Notes under the pieces: model-generated
What the model was told of the DNA's origin: nothing
The model's database searches: none
What the model saw: only the letters and a program-made list of their open reading frames with translations
NCBI GenBank assembly: GCA_024663395.1
Contig: JANFAH010000001.1
Coordinates: 4,154,001-4,218,000 of the forward strand
Source of the DNA: Pisolithus tinctorius
Lineage: Eukaryota > Basidiomycota > Agaricomycetes > Boletales > Pisolithaceae
DNA length: 64,000 bases
Direction: 5' to 3'
Part shown: positions 24,604-37,653 of the stretch, in pieces
How positions within the stretch are numbered: the stretch's first letter is position 1
How the letters are laid out: each line of letters begins with the position of its first letter
Translations under genes and position numbers: made by a program

Positions 24604-25429
24604 ATGCAGCCTAATAGCAATTTAGCCATCCTCACCCAGTCTCACAAGGCAATCGCTGCAAAGCGGCGCAAAAAGAACAGCCAGATAAAAGAAATCGTCT
24701 TTGACGACGATGCTCGCAGGTGAGGGCGTCCCTTTCATTTCTCGCTCATGAACGACATTCGCTGTCAGGGAATTTCTCACCGGCTTCCACAAGCGCAAGC
24801 TTGCTAAAAAGGAGGAAGCCAAGAAACGTGCACAACTCAGGGAGAAACAACAGCGCCTGGAGTTGCGTCGGGAGGCATGTGTACCATGCTTGGTTTCAGA
24901 CGCCTACTGAACTTCACACTAGCGTCGACGCGCACTCGCCGAACGGGCTGCGCGAAATGTCGCCGAAGTTGAAAAGGCTTGCGGAGCTATCGTAGGTATG
25001 CGCGTTCGCTTTATTTTATCACCCATGTCAGAACGCTGACATACTTTAGACGAAGACGACGACGACGGGAATAGTATCGATAATGATGCCAGCGAGATCG
25101 GGGAGGAGTACGAGGGAGAGGAGCAACTTGCCACCGTCACCGTAGTGGAGGATTTCGACCCAGCTGCACTTCTCCACGAAGAACAGCATCCCAAATCCGT
25201 GACACCCCTTCGGATTTCAACATCTCAGTCGCCCGCAGCAGTGGAGCAAACACGAAAAAACCAGCGACAGCGTAATTCTGCTGCCAAAAGCAAGTCGAAA
25301 AAGAGGCCCAAGGTGAAATATCAAACTAAGGCAGAGCGTGCTGCAGAACGAGCAAAACAAAAATCACGCCACACAGAAAAGGCGGAGCGTGCAGGTGGAA
25401 AGGCATCGAGGAAGAAAAAAAGATGGTGA
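24604..25429 (+). CDS. RRP17: RRP17/NOL12 ribosome biogenesis protein
   Basis: Nucleolar 5'-3' exonuclease-associated factor of the Nop25/RRP17 family acting in 60S pre-rRNA 5'-end processing. Starts MQPNSNLAILTQSHKAIAAK and shows the family signature FDDDARREFLTGFHKRKLAK followed by a long Lys/Arg/Glu helix. A central acidic patch (EDDDDGNSIDNDASEIGEEY) and a Lys-rich C-terminal tail ending GGKASRKKKRW are typical nucleolar features. First intron 24720-24769. The second intron begins either at GTACCATG (24889) or, as a GC-AG intron, six bases earlier; both keep frame. A third intron lies about 24995-25049. It is divergent from FAM72 with about 70 bp between starts. Confidence 0.9.
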
Positions 25430-25574
25430 ATTCAAGGACGTGTTAATACCTTCTAGTATTCATTTAGCATTCATTAGTGTACTTGTACGATCAGAAAGGC
25501 AAGGCTGACACGTTTCCACGCCCCTGCACACACCGTCAACACCTACCTCCTTTCATTTCACTGCTTGCTGCTCG

Positions 25575-26516
25575 ATGAATTCGCTTTACACACTCGGTGT
25601 TCGTCAAACCAATTCACTCACTGCCGACCTGGAACGGCTGAAGAATGGCGACAATTCGACTTCTCTGTTAGGTCTGTTTCGTATGTTTCCACCTTTCAGA
25701 CAAGTCTGACACACACTTCGCTAGGACAGATATCTGCTTCGCTGGCAGCCATGCATAGGACAATAGAGGACTATGACGCCATGACCAAACGTGAAATTAT
25801 CAAAGCCAAGCAGGAAAAGGCTCAGATGTAAGTGATTCGTCTATTCGTCCCTGTATTCCGTCTGCAATCCAGTGTGTAGGCGTGTTCAGAAGTTTCGTGC
25901 CGACTATGCGGAGCTGAAGGGTCAGTTTGAGAAAATTAAGAGCGAGGCATGTACGCCCGTTACGATTGCTTTGCGTTGTGCTCACGGACTGCTCAGAAAG
26001 CAGCGGTACAACGGAATGAATTGTTGCAAGGCAACCCTTCAAGTCACCAGTCACCAGCAGGGTCAGACGCAAGGCGACGGATTACCTCAAGTTATCTGCA
26101 TAGTAACGGGGAATCGTCTCAGCACTCTGAATCACCATTCCGCATGCCAACCTCGCTGCCGAACCAAACCTTACGAGAACATCATGCACTACACGAACAC
26201 TCCTTTATTCAGAGCACAGAAACGAAACTGGATGAGTTCATCGCGCAGGGTCGGGAAGTGTTGGACAATCTCGTGGACCAGCGCAACGTGCTGAAAGGCA
26301 CCCAGAGACGACTGCTGGATGCGGCAAATACGCTCGGGCTAAGTCGCGAGGTCATCAGCTGGATCGAGAGACGGAGGTAAGGACCCTCTAATTTTGTGGA
26401 GTCTGCTGGTCCAAGATATTGACGACTTGCTCAGTACGCAAGACATGTACATATTTCTTGCAGGGGCGGTGTTCACATTCGTCTGTTTCTTTTTGATTTG
26501 GAGGTATCTTGGTTAA
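25575..26516 (+). CDS. BOS1: ER-Golgi SNARE BOS1/membrin
   Basis: Qb-SNARE of ER-to-Golgi vesicles. Starts MNSLYTLGVRQTNSLTADLE with an N-terminal helical bundle that continues LGQISASLAAMHRTIEDYDA and QKFRADYAELKGQFEKIKSE. The SNARE motif lies near the C-terminus: TETKLDEFIAQGREVLDNLV, then QRNVLKGTQRRLLDAANTLG with the central Gln layer. A single C-terminal membrane anchor follows (MYIFLAGAVFTFVCFFLIWR), ending YLG, as expected for a tail-anchored SNARE. Introns include one that joins IERR to STQDMYIF across 26377-26433. The middle linker is Ser/His-rich and unconserved. Confidence 0.92.
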
Positions 26517-26679
26517 GATTAGCTAGTGACTTTCTCTCTCTCTGTACCCTATTCTACCTATTTTCTGTCCATCCTTGGTATCCACAGGATTTGAGCTCGC
26601 TGTTTGAAAACGTACCCCTGAGTCCTCGCCGAAAAGCGCTTGGGCCGGAGTTTGCCGGCCACTAACAGAGTGTACAACC

Positions 26680-29600
26680 ATGACGTCTGGCGACTCAGGC
26701 CAGCACGATTACACGGAGGGCGCATCTCCCATAGATATCCGGGAGGTGATTGCAAGCTCATCGCGTGCACGCCGGGACTCCCAGTACAGCATGGCTGCCG
26801 ACGGCGAGGGAGCTATGTTCGACGGACCAGGGAGCACGGCGATACCGACTAGCACGTCGAGGATGTCGTACACAGACAGGGGATTTTTTGGGAGGCACAG
26901 CTCAGAATTATCCAGGTCGAGGAGGAAGAGCGAAGATGGTCAGCGGAAGCGGAGAATGAGCACAGACAATCGGTCGCAAGTATCTGGTGGCAGAAGTGAG
27001 GGTGATAGGGAGGAACATGAAGATGACCTCGAGGAGATGTCATCCAGGCGAGGTCGTCCTAAGCGGCCTCTGTCTCCACCACTGACCAGGCCATCGGTCT
27101 TCGAGAACATCGCTCACTTGTTTGGCAGGACTGCCGGAGAACCGTCGGAGCGTAGGCGGTCGCTTTCAACAGCACGCTCATCCGTATCGTCAACACATCG
27201 TTCGAGGCGTAGTAGGTTCTCAGACGCAGGCTCGGAGCACGCATTTGAGAGTGAAGAAGAAGAAGAGAATGAACGTTGGGGCTACTCCTCTGGTGAGGAA
27301 GACGATAGTGCGGATTCCCTTTCTTCCCATCCTTTAAGTGGTGTTGCCAGTGACGTAGAGTACGAGTCTTCTCCTCCATCCCCCGGCCATTCCACCCATC
27401 TACCTCTGCTCTCAACGGATCCAATCTTCGGTGACGAAGTCCGCATAGACATAGATGCTCCTTTGGAACCTTCAGAGCCACCACCACCAGGGCCACCAAG
27501 TCGGCAGAAGATTTATGTCGCTGATGAAGACACCACGCTGCTATTTGTGGGCTACGAGATTATCATATGGCGCCAGTGGGTCTGGCGAGTGTGCTGTGTA
27601 ATTACGTTGGGGATCTTTGGACTTCTTGGTCACTGGTTTCCGCGCTTGTGGTTGCGCTGGGTTGTGCGTGAACACTCTTTCAAGAATCTAAAGCATGGTT
27701 TTGTCGCTATCGAGGTGCGCGTTATTCGTATCGGATTCCTGCTCACTGTGTAATTGGTTTAGGTTGCACACAGAGATATTACACTCATTCCGGTCAAGCA
27801 TCTTGCATACCCGTATGAACGTTCAACTATTTTCCCACACCGTGCCTCGGAACTCGAAGGGCCAGCTGGGTCCTCGCCGAAGCCCAAGCTGAACAATGAT
27901 GACAACGATAAATCTCATATAATTGGGGATCTTTTGATTGTGGACTACCGTTATTCTCGTTTCGTTTTAGATCCTTGTACTGGACTCTTCAGCATGTTGA
28001 GGTGAGCCGCATATCGTTGTTTTTCATGCTCTAACCGCCAAGGTACCAGGGACTGGCGTGACCCATCGTGGACTGACATACGATCAGTGCAACATGGACT
28101 CCCTCAACACATCCGGAAGCAACGGTTGACGCTTTTTGGGACTAATCTTATAGATATTGAGGGAAAATCTACGCTTTCGCTTCTTGTGGACGAGGTGAGC
28201 ATGAGTGATTGTCCAGAAACGGAATTCTGACTGTGTAACGAGGTCATTCATCCGTTCTACGTGTTTCAAGTTGCAAGTATCATTTTGTGGTCCTTGGACG
28301 ACTACTATTACTACGCATTTTGCATTGCATTGATCTCGACATTGAGCGTGGCTAGTGCGCTGATCGACACGAAACAGGTCACATCTAGTTTCGATGTCTT
28401 GGGGTCACCATACTCATACTCCTTCTAGACAATCAAGCGAATGCGCGCCATGTCTCGTTTTTCATGTGACGTCGTCGTCTACGCTGACGGACGCTGTATG
28501 TTTTTACGCGTTTCTTTAATATCCTTGGTAACGAGTTCGACAGGGTCTGAAGAAAGTTCGGTTGAACTCGTTCCAGGAGACATAGTAAACTTGTCCGATA
28601 TACGGGCTTCGTTTTTTCCTGCAGACATACTTTTGCTCTCTGGTGATGCCATAGTGAACGAAAGTATGCTCACCGGCGAAAGTGTGCCCGTGTCAAAGGT
28701 TCCTGTAAAAGACGAAGATATTGGGCGTTGGCGGGAGATGAAAGACGTAGGCAATCCCCTAGCGAAGAGTTTCCTGTACGCCGGCACACGTTTAATCCGG
28801 GTCCGTGGAGCACTTGGTGTTGATGGAACAGACGGGAGACCTGCATTGGGCCTTGTCGTCCGAGGAGGTAAATTTGAGGCTCGCACTCGTTTTTTCCCCC
28901 CCCAGGTCCCTGATGTTTTGTGTAGGGTTCAATACCACGAAGGGTGCTTTGGTTCGATCGATGCTCTTCCCGAAGCCGATAGGATTTAAATTCTATCGTG
29001 ATTCTATACGGTTCATAGGGGTGATGGCGGGGATCGCAGGACTAGGTTTTTGTGCCAGTGCTGTACAATTCGTCAGGTTAAATGTAAGGGTCGTCCAAAT
29101 ATGTGTCGTAAGGAATAAGGTACTAACAAGGAACCCAAGGTCCCGTGGGGCACTATTATACTTCGTGCATTAGACCTCATCACTATCGTAGTCCCTCCCG
29201 CTCTTCCTGCTACTCTTTCCATCGGCACAAGCTTCGCTATTGGTCGCCTTCGTAAACTGGGCATTTACTGCATTTCCCCGACGCGTGTCAATGTTGCGGG
29301 CAAAATCAACGTCTGCTGCTTTGACAAAACAGGCACGCTTACTGAGGACGGGCTTGATATCCTTGGCGTGCGATCGCTTGACCGTACCGAGCACCGTTTT
29401 GGCCAGCTCATTGACAACGTGCACGATCTCCCGAATGTGCGTGACCGAGCGAATTTCCTTCATGCGCTCGCGACTTGCCACTCGCTGAGACTGGTGGATG
29501 GTGAAGCCATTGGGGATCCTTTGGATGTGAAAATGTTTGGATTTACACGATGGACGTTAGAGGAAGGTTTGGTTGCTGGGACTGGGGTTATTAGGGGAAA

Positions 29601-31950
29601 GAGTGGCGCCGAAAGACCTACTCCTCTCGTGCAGACGGTTGTGCGCCCTGCTGGAAGCGCGCGCTTCCGACTTGAAGATGCACTGAAGGCTAATGGGAAG
29701 GTACGTGTTTACCACTCAAATGATAATGTAGAGCTGAGTTTTTTATTATTATACCCAAAGCACGCACACTTCCTGGAATTAGGCGTTATTCGCACGTTCG
29801 AGTTTGTATCTACTTTGCGGAGGATGAGTGTCTTCGTCAAGAGACTCAAGAGCACCAGTATGGAAATTTATGTCAAAGGAGCGCCGGAAGTGATCGCTGA
29901 GATTTGCAAAAAGGACTCTTGTGGGCTAAAATGTCCTTGTAGTATCCGTTGATCTGACATTTACTTTTAGTCCCCCAGGATTATGACGACTTGCTCTCTT
30001 ATTATACCCGACGTGGGTATCGTGTTATAGCAATCGCTGGAAAAAGTATTGAAGGCTTAACGTGGCTGAAGGCCCAGAAGATGAAACGGTATTCTTACGC
30101 CCCCTTCGCTGTCAACCCCATTCTGACAACTATCTGTGTAGGGAGCAAGCAGAGTCGAATCTGCGATTCTTGGGTTTAGTCATTTTTGAGAATAAACTCA
30201 AACCCGGCACCACGCCAGCTATCCAAGCACTCCGAGTAGCGCATCTGGCGTGTAGGATGATTACTGGGGATAACGCTTTGACTGCGGTGAGCGTTGCCAG
30301 AGAGTGCACCTTGATAAACCCTGCTGCACATGTGTTCTCTCCGGCATTCATTCGAGGTACGCGCTAGGGGGTTTCCGTTTTATCACGTTCTCACTCTTCA
30401 CATACTGTACTTCCGTAGGTGACGCCGATACCCCTTTATCAAAACTGGAATGGTCCTGCATGGAAGACTTTTCTTGGAAACTGGATTCCTACAACCTTAA
30501 GCCTCAAACGCCTCCTCTCCACCATACGTTCGAACATGGCGAAATCGATTACCAGGATTACGCTCTCGTTGTGACGGGCGATGTATTCCGGTGGATGGTT
30601 AATTATGCTCCTTTAGAAACTCTTCAACGGGTAGGTATGGGATGTTTGGAGGTTAAGTACATGCACTGAGACTCGCCACAGATGCTGGTGAAGACTCAAG
30701 TATATGCACGTATGTCCCCGGACGAGAAGAACGAGGTTATCGAACGCCTCCAAGCTGTTGGTTACACTGTGCTCATGTGTGGAGACGGTGCAAATGACTG
30801 CGCAGCTCTCAAAGCCGCTGATGTTGGCATTTCGCTTTCAGAGGCTGAAGCATCTGTTGCAGCGCCATTCACAAGCAGTGTACCGGACATCAGCTGTGTC
30901 ATCGAAGTCATCAAGGAGGGCAGAGCAGCTCTGGCTACCAGCTTCTCGTGCTTCAAATACATGTGAGTGCCTGTTCTCCCGCCTATGCAATCAGGCTTAG
31001 CTTGTTTCAGGGCGCTGTATTCCCTTATTCAGTTCACGACCATCACATTGCTGTACTCGTTTGCCTCGTCTTTGGGAGACTTCCAGGAAAGTTGCAAGCG
31101 ACTCTTGGCCATTACGACTGAGCGAACGTCTTCTGTTACAGTTTCTGTACATCGATCTGTTCATCATCATTCCAATTGCTGTCTCTAGTAAGCACTCTTT
31201 TCCCTGAAGTTTTGTCGCGTTTTGATCGCATTTTGCAGTGGGGAGGACGCTTCCTTACCCGAGGATATACCTAAAGCGTCCTACCGCCAGCCTCATCTCG
31301 AAAAAAGTGCTCGTTAGTTTGGTAGGACAGATACTTATCACGAGTGGGGTACAATTTTGGACGTTTTTCTGGGTCCGCCGGCAGGAGTGGTGAGTGAGAT
31401 AAGACTACTGGGAGTTCCATAGGTAACCGACATCATCAAATTCCAGGTACAAACCGCCTCATGTGGGAGAACACAACGGTGGAGACACACACCTGAGTGC
31501 AACTAACTATGAAAACACCGTATTGTTTTTGGCATCTTGTTTCCAGTACATTCTGGTTGCTGCTGTGTTTAGCATAGGTCCTCCCTACCGGCGACCTATG
31601 TGGACGAACTGTAGGTCTCTCTCCCGTTGATGCGGATCAAGCAAGTTGACGGTAGCCTTGCAGGTTGGCTGATGACATTTATCATTGGCTTGTCACTGCT
31701 CAACGCATTGCTCCTGTTCCGGCCACCCAAATTCCTGGTACTGGTTCTGGAATTGATGCAGCTTCCTTGGGATGCAAGGCTATGGTTGGCGGCGTTTGTG
31801 GTCATCAATGTTGCCCTTTCCGTTGCTTTTGAGCAATGGGTGGGCCAGGCGATGTCGCAGTTGCTTAGGATGATACTGTCATACTACCGTGAGCGAAAGA
31901 GGTACCGAGGAGGGAAGGCATATAAGGCAGTAGAAGGGGGGATGCGATAG
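26680..31950 (+). CDS. YPK9: P5B-type ATPase, YPK9/ATP13A2-like
   Basis: Vacuolar/lysosomal P-type ATPase; the animal homologue exports polyamines. The N-terminus (~250 residues) is Ser/Arg/Asp-rich and cytosolic. Then come [17 protein letters not shown] (first membrane segment region), the actuator motif [16 protein letters not shown], and the P5B-diagnostic [11 protein letters not shown] in helix 4 (P5A enzymes differ here). The phosphorylation site is [15 protein letters not shown], the nucleotide domain has [15 protein letters not shown], and the hinge is [20 protein letters not shown]. The C-terminal helices end [17 protein letters not shown]. More than fifteen short introns split the gene, none seeming to break a motif. 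Start chosen at 26680, the first in-frame ATG after the BOS1 3' region. Length is normal for the family. Confidence 0.95.
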
Positions 31951-32229
31951 CATGCTATAACCTAGACAACAGCACATAACACCTGCATAATTCAGTCTGA
32001 TGAGGGCCGTAGCGTTGCTACGTTTCGGTTCCGTTGCGACCTTACAATGTACATTACATAATACGAAAAGCAGCGATAAGACAACAGCCTCGGTTGCCCC
32101 CTCCTCCGTCATTATAATTTTCCCTCCGTTCGCCTTATACCACCACTTCGAAGTGGCGACCTCGACTTGGATTCTGAGAGCTGGCTCTTCATTCTTTTTC
32201 TTTTCTTCTGAGAGTTCTTGTGGTTCGTG

Positions 32230-32976
32230 ATGTTTGCCTGTACCGTGCTTGTATTTTGCCTTTCTTCGTGTTTCGTCGCCGCTGCATCGTCCTCTTCTCC
32301 CGTCACCGAGCTTGGCCCTCGTCAAGAATCTCCTGTATTCATTCCTGCACCACTCCCATCCGCCACCTCCGTCGTTATCAATAATACTATTCAAACGTGG
32401 GTTTTTTTTCGTTTCACATCAGACTAAGTATTTTGACCACTGGCACCTCAACAGCGCCGATGGTCCCCTCGTTGAATCCTGTGATCTCATCTTCGTACCT
32501 GACGGACAGAATATCAAAGAAATTGAGAACTGTACTATGGCCACGGGTGGTTTCAACGTAGCTACTTCAATCGTCACGCCCTCCGCATCCGCCAGTTCGA
32601 TCTCCGTCAACCTTATCCCTGCGCCCACAGTAAGCAATGTTTTGAGAGCCGTATTTTTAAACTAAAAGAGATTGAACATCTCTGTACAACAGGGCACATC
32701 TTTGCAATCACTGGCGTCTTCTTCACCGGCAGTTGTAGCTGCCTTCGTTATGCCAGGACGGTCTTTACAAGTCCTCCCTGTTGGCCTGTGCATCTATGCA
32801 GGAGTCACTGCTATTACTTTTGGTTTTGTCGCTTTCGTCACGTACGAGCGAGTACAGTACCGCAAGGTGAGCGAGCGATCGTGCTAGCCAGTCATAGGCA
32901 CTGAAATTAAGCATTGCAGGCGTTCCAACAGCGCAGAATGATCGAGCAGATGATCGACAACAAGGTCTCATTATGA
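32230..32976 (+). CDS. hypothetical secreted/single-pass membrane protein
   Basis: Starts MFACTVLVFCLSSCFVAAAS, a clear signal peptide, followed by a short Ser/Pro-rich extracellular region with Asn-linked sites (INNT, ENCT). The second exon carries HWHLNSADGPLVESCDLIFV. A hydrophobic helix follows (LPVGLCIYAGVTAITFGFVA), then a short basic cytosolic tail YERVQYRK + AFQQRRMIEQMIDNKVSL. Introns at about 32397-32420, 32628-32691 and 32866-32919 are inferred from AG acceptors and continuous frame. No domain recognised; topology suggests a small type I membrane protein. Confidence 0.6.
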
Positions 32977-33236
32977 TTACCGAGCAGGGAGTAGCCAGTG
33001 GCTTTCGATTGATACCACCACCATCCGCATGGATCTAGTTGTTGAATACCATCTTGCATGTTATATTATTTATATCCCGCAAGTTCACTGGGAAAGGAAC
33101 CATTGATCTCATGGGAAGATGAATAAACCATTCTCCCGACCTTCTGAAGAGTTCTTTCATACCCAACCTGCGTTAGTGTCCTTTAATTTGGCAAGTTTTC
33201 CGGGCGTCTATCAGGGGTACTCGTGGAGCATCCCTC

Positions 33237-34681
33237 ATGTCCACGCCTACCGACAACTCCCAACTTCGGGTGGGGTTGGTCGCAATTAACCGATTAACGA
33301 TAACATTTCTCGTCGATAACAGTATCGAATGGTAAATGCGGAGCTTCTTACCGAAAGTGCGACGGTGATAGTTGAAAACATTCAGGTTTGCGAAACTGCC
33401 CCCTGGATTTAAGCTTGAGCTGCCACAGCACCTCTCTGACCCAAGAACCGTCAAAGATCCACTGACAGGGGTTCCTATAATTAACCTAGAAGACTTCTGT
33501 TGCGGTTCGTCCTAAGGCAGCTTTCATGACTCGATGTTCAACCGTTCATACCGCTCTGTTGCCAGGAGCTCATGGGTTCTCTGCTTTAATTGTATGTCCA
33601 ATTTTCGCTGCAGTGTTGGATCATAAACGCTAGATGTTCTACACAGGAGACTCAAAGAGACGACGACGAAGAGAGGCACCTTACGCTGTTCGACACGGGT
33701 CCAGATTCCAAGTCTATCGTCCGCAATGTAATGGCCATGCAAGTTCCTGTGGATCAGATCGAGAGGGTGGTCCTTTCGCACTGGCATAGCGACCATTCCG
33801 GTGGCATGTTGTCATTCTTGCAAATGCGAAGCCCCGGTGCCCCGAAGTGTGTTGTTGATCTTCATCCTGATCGGCCAACTGCACGAGGAATTGCAATCCC
33901 TCCAACATACGAGACTATCATCGGCCGATTACCAGCAGATCCGACTTTCGAGCTCATCGCAAGTGCCGGGGGAGTCGTTGAGAAACATGCTGAAGGCCAT
34001 ACTGTAGCTGGCGCGACGGTATACGTCAGTGGTGAGATACCGAGAGTCACGACATTCGAACAGGGTCTACTGGGAGCGGTTAGATTCGTAGAGGAAGACA
34101 GTAAACCTGGACGTTGGACTTCGGAACCAGTGAGTAGTCTCGGTACTTGGCATTGTCATGGCGTTCCGAGTCCTCTAGCACATTATGGATGAGCGATATG
34201 TTGCGGTGGACGTGATCGGGAAGGGTGTCATCATCTTCAGCGCGTCAGTCGGCTCAGTTGGCGATCCTTTCTGTGTTGTTATCTGAGCTGCTATTCTTCG
34301 GTAGATGCTCCCATGCGGGTATTGTGAATGTCGTCAAAGATGCCGTTCAAAGATTCTCAAGGCCGATCTATATGGTAGGTTCGATCTTACATCCACCAGT
34401 GCCACATTGCTAGACACGGCAGTGCCCAGATTATTGGTGGGCTGCACCTCGGCAGTGCAGATCTCGCTTCTCGTATCGCACCCACTGTGGATTTTTTGGC
34501 CAATCAATTACGACCCTCCCCAACGTACGTACTTCCTATGCACTGTTCCGGGTTTCAATGTAAGGTGGCTCTGGACTCTGCCCTGGGAGAGGGCTGTGTC
34601 CCCGCTGGAGTCGGTGTTAAAATAGAGGTTCACGGCGATCGGGACCAGGAGGATAGACTGTCTTGTCCTACCTTCACTTAG
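33237..34681 (+). CDS. metallo-beta-lactamase-fold hydrolase
   Basis: Starts MSTPTDNSQLRVGLVAINRL and continues TITFLVDNSIEW. The metal-binding motif HxHxDH is present as SHWHSDHSGGML, preceded by LTLFDTGPDSKSIVRN. Downstream are GATVYVSGEIPRVTTFEQGL, KGVIIFSACSHAGIVNVVKD (third His) and PIYM + IIGGLHLGSADL, with the late His in VLPMHCSGFQC. The domain order matches the MBL subgroup annotated as dihydropterin-type (DHPPP synthase-like) enzymes. The true substrate is unknown. Introns: about 33354-33409 (joins IEW to FAKLPPGF), 33503-33565, 33591-33645, 34129-34175, 34243-34304 and 34375-34429. All joins keep frame to TAG at 34679. Confidence 0.85.
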
Positions 34682-35086
34682 AAGATGCTATCCCTGCGAT
34701 TATTTCTCTCGTGGATTTCCGAATATCTAGAATTGACAATATGCACTTCCCTGCCGCTGAACTAGGAGAAGCGCTTACGTCGAAAAACCTTCGAATACGT
34801 GACACCCCTGTATCACTGTAAGCTTGCGAAGCCAGAACTCGTGAAAGCTAGCAGGAAATTGCACGTGTCGCAGGTTTCCCACTCACTTCGAATTTGGAAA
34901 AAATGCACATGTTGGTTGGCCAGTAGTGTCATGATCAATATTTTCTCGCAGCGAAGTCCTGGATCATCCTTGAGTCGAACACCTGTTATACAATGCGGGT
35001 CCCGGGAGACGGGTTTGTTGGGGAGTATAAGTTATTGCTAGTAGCTAGCACATAGTGTGTCCCACGAGATAAAAGGATGAGCATTA
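34682..35086. other. intergenic, with a short coding-like remnant
   Basis: One plus frame after the MBL stop reads DAIPAIISLVDFRISRIDN followed by MHFPAAELGEALTSKNLRIR, which has protein-like composition but no recognisable family, start codon or continuation. It could be a gene remnant or chance. Nothing else is seen. Confidence 0.3.
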
Positions 35087-37503
35087 CTACTCAACACCGT
35101 CACACTGCGATGCAGCATTCCCTGGCCTCTCTGTCGTGAAGGTCCGGTGAACAGTCTTTAACAGCTCCAGAAACTTGTCTATCATTTTCAGATCTGCCAC
35201 AGCAGTATCATTCATCATGTCGATGACACGGGGGTCCTGGTATCGAGTTCCGTTTTTGCCATAATAAGAGACGAGGTTCATTGTTTCTTGACACCTTGTA
35301 TCCCACTCGGAATCCAGGCCGAGGGATCGCAGTACATGCTCCTAGAACACATGGGTTGGCAGGTGTGTTTGTGTGGATCCAAGGTTAATCTTCCTCACCC
35401 TTTTCACAGAACAGTTAGGCGCTCCAGCCCAATCTGCCGGCGTCTTCAGCCCCGATAGTTGCCGAGATACGAGGTCGACAATATCAAATTGGTTCAGCAC
35501 CTCCGACACGCTTTGCGGCTTAGCCTTTGACTGCATGTAGTGTAGGAACCCTGGGTGGCCCTCGACTTGTGGCTTAATCCACTTGGTTATCGCATCATCC
35601 ATTCCTCCCTCCGTCTCTACGGGGTGGGAAGGGGTAGAGAGAGGTGTGATGGAACTTGTACTCCCCCAACCTGCGGCAATATACTATGAGTGATGGCATT
35701 TCCTGGAGCAATACTGCCGGAAATCCGGAAGAGTGACTTGCCTCTCTTGCGCCTGTGTGTCTCGGTATCTGAGACCCGCGAGGACCGTCCTCTGGTCGTT
35801 GCATAATTGACTTCGGAGGACTCGATTCGTTCATCTCGCGTAGACACACGCATATTTGAGCGTGTCCTTGTGCAAGGCATTGATACATCCGAATCGGAAC
35901 CAGATCTGTGTCCCGGCTTGATTGCTCTGGGACACCTTGGAGGGCGAGGTAACTGTCCCTGAGGCCCCGGCTAGGAAAGGTGATATGATAGCTTAACATC
36001 TCAAGCTGCGACTGGACTAGGGAGAAGAACCCACTGCTTCCACAAAGACATCAAGAGTCCTCTGTTTTGAAACTCCAAGATGAGCAGGCGTAGAATGGTG
36101 GTTGTCATGCTGATCCACTCGCATAAAGAACTGCCGGTATTTCGCTCTCTTTGTGTACACTTTCGCAGGTCCTATCGTACATAAGTCAGGCTCCGTAAAT
36201 GAGGGAGGAGCTGATTGGCCAACCATCGATGCGTGATGGGGATGCTTGAAGGGCATCACAAACATCCACAGCATCAGCCCAAAAGCCATCTTCCGGGTTT
36301 TCCGCTGCTTTCAAAGGCACCATAATTTCCGCTAACTGCGAGTCCTGAACACCACTTCTATAGTCTTCGATTAACAAGGTCATCATCCTCAGCGGGTGCT
36401 GAGTATCTGTATCACTGCATTGAGAAGTTGCTTACAGGATGTCATTGGTCCAGACGATGGCACATGTGAAACATTACCCACCTGAACAATTGCGCCCAGC
36501 TGAAGATGCGACAGACAATACACTCGACGATGTATCACGGGTAGACACGGGCATACTGCTACTAATTCTCTCCGTAGATTCGGTGGAACTCTGGCGATTA
36601 TTCGACACTTCGCGTGTAGAGCACCCAAAAGCTACTGGCTGGAGGAAGGGTCTGTTAGAAGATCGGGAGTCATGCGAATCTACTTCCGTTGGTCGTTTGC
36701 TACGCCCCAGGAACGTTGTCTGGGTGTCGCTAGGATCCGTGGTGCGTGCACCGGGTGTGGTGTGCCTGTATACAGGAATGCCAGATGCGAAATTGCTAGC
36801 AGGCTGTGTTGTGGACGGGGCATGCGGCGGTTGGCTTTGCGTGTTAGCAATAGGATTTCCTGCGGGGGATCCGGCATCAGCGGCCATAGAGCTCACGGAC
36901 AACGATGCAGATGGCTGGTTTGCATATTTTGATGCCACTATGGATAATCCATTCGTAGGTGTTGAAACTCTGAAACGTCCTGTCTGTGCAGAATATTCCT
37001 GACCCTTTTTCTTCCGCTTCGTCCTTCGGGTTGGTTGCTTTGGCGGTGGAGGGGGTGCTTGGCCAGGTAAAAAGTAGTTGGTCGTAGGTTTGGGGGGTAA
37101 CGCGGCCTCGTATGTCTCAATAACAGTAGTAGTAGATGGGGTCCATGAGAAACCAACAGGCTTTCGAATCAGAGGAGCACTCCTTGATTCCGGCGTATCA
37201 TTTTCACCCTGGTTCGTTACAGGTACAACAAGGTCTCCGTCGTCTGAATTAGGGGTGAATGAGCGTCGCTGTCTTTTCTGGGCATATATGTGTGTGAGAG
37301 ACTGCGTCTCCGAACGGAGAGGGAGGAACTTGGAGTCGAGCATAGCGATAGAAGCTCACCAACGTCGGAGACGACTCCCTGCTACTCCTGGTCTCGTCCA
37401 GAACTGGATGTGAATGGATTGTCAACAAAAGTTGACATTGATATACTCACGACGATGCTGCACGCCTTCCTACGCCATACGTGGCCTCGTTATCGCTGGA
37501 CAT
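35087..37503 (-). CDS. hypothetical protein, disordered N-terminus
   Basis: Exon 1 starts MSSDNEATYGVGRRAAS. Two introns join it in frame through SSRESSPT to KRQRRSFTPNSDDGDLVVPV. About 280 residues of Ser/Thr/Pro-rich sequence follow, with a basic cluster (TRRTKRKKKGQ). The C-terminal half is more ordered: MMTLLIEDYRSGVQDSQLAE, VYTKRAKYRQFFMRVDQHDN, ITKWIKPQVEGHPGFLHYMQ, VLNQFDIVDLVSRQLSGLKT, GLDSEWDTRCQETMNLVSYY and DMMNDTAVADLKMIDKFLEL. No known domain recognised. The transposon described below is inserted 144 bp upstream of this start codon, so its promoter may be disturbed. Confidence 0.6.
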
Positions 37504-37646
37504 TGCAGAGGCCGAGCTGGTGCTGCGAGACCCGGAATGGTGCCAGTCTGGACAAGGTATTTTCTGATGGAATGACTCGCGGTCTGCTGCGTCTGCGTCC
37601 ACGCAATTATGGTCAAACTGGCAGGGGTACGTCGACAATGATTAAT

Positions 37647-37653
37647 GATGAAT
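37647..37653. repeat. left target-site duplication GATGAAT
   Basis: Seven bases directly abutting the left terminal inverted repeat; identical to 45291-45297. Confidence 0.85.

Noticed and set aside
36439..37002. 187-codon plus-strand ORF
   Set aside because: Opposite strand of the Ser/Thr/Pro-rich exon of the unknown gene 35087-37503; low-complexity coding often leaves the reverse strand open.
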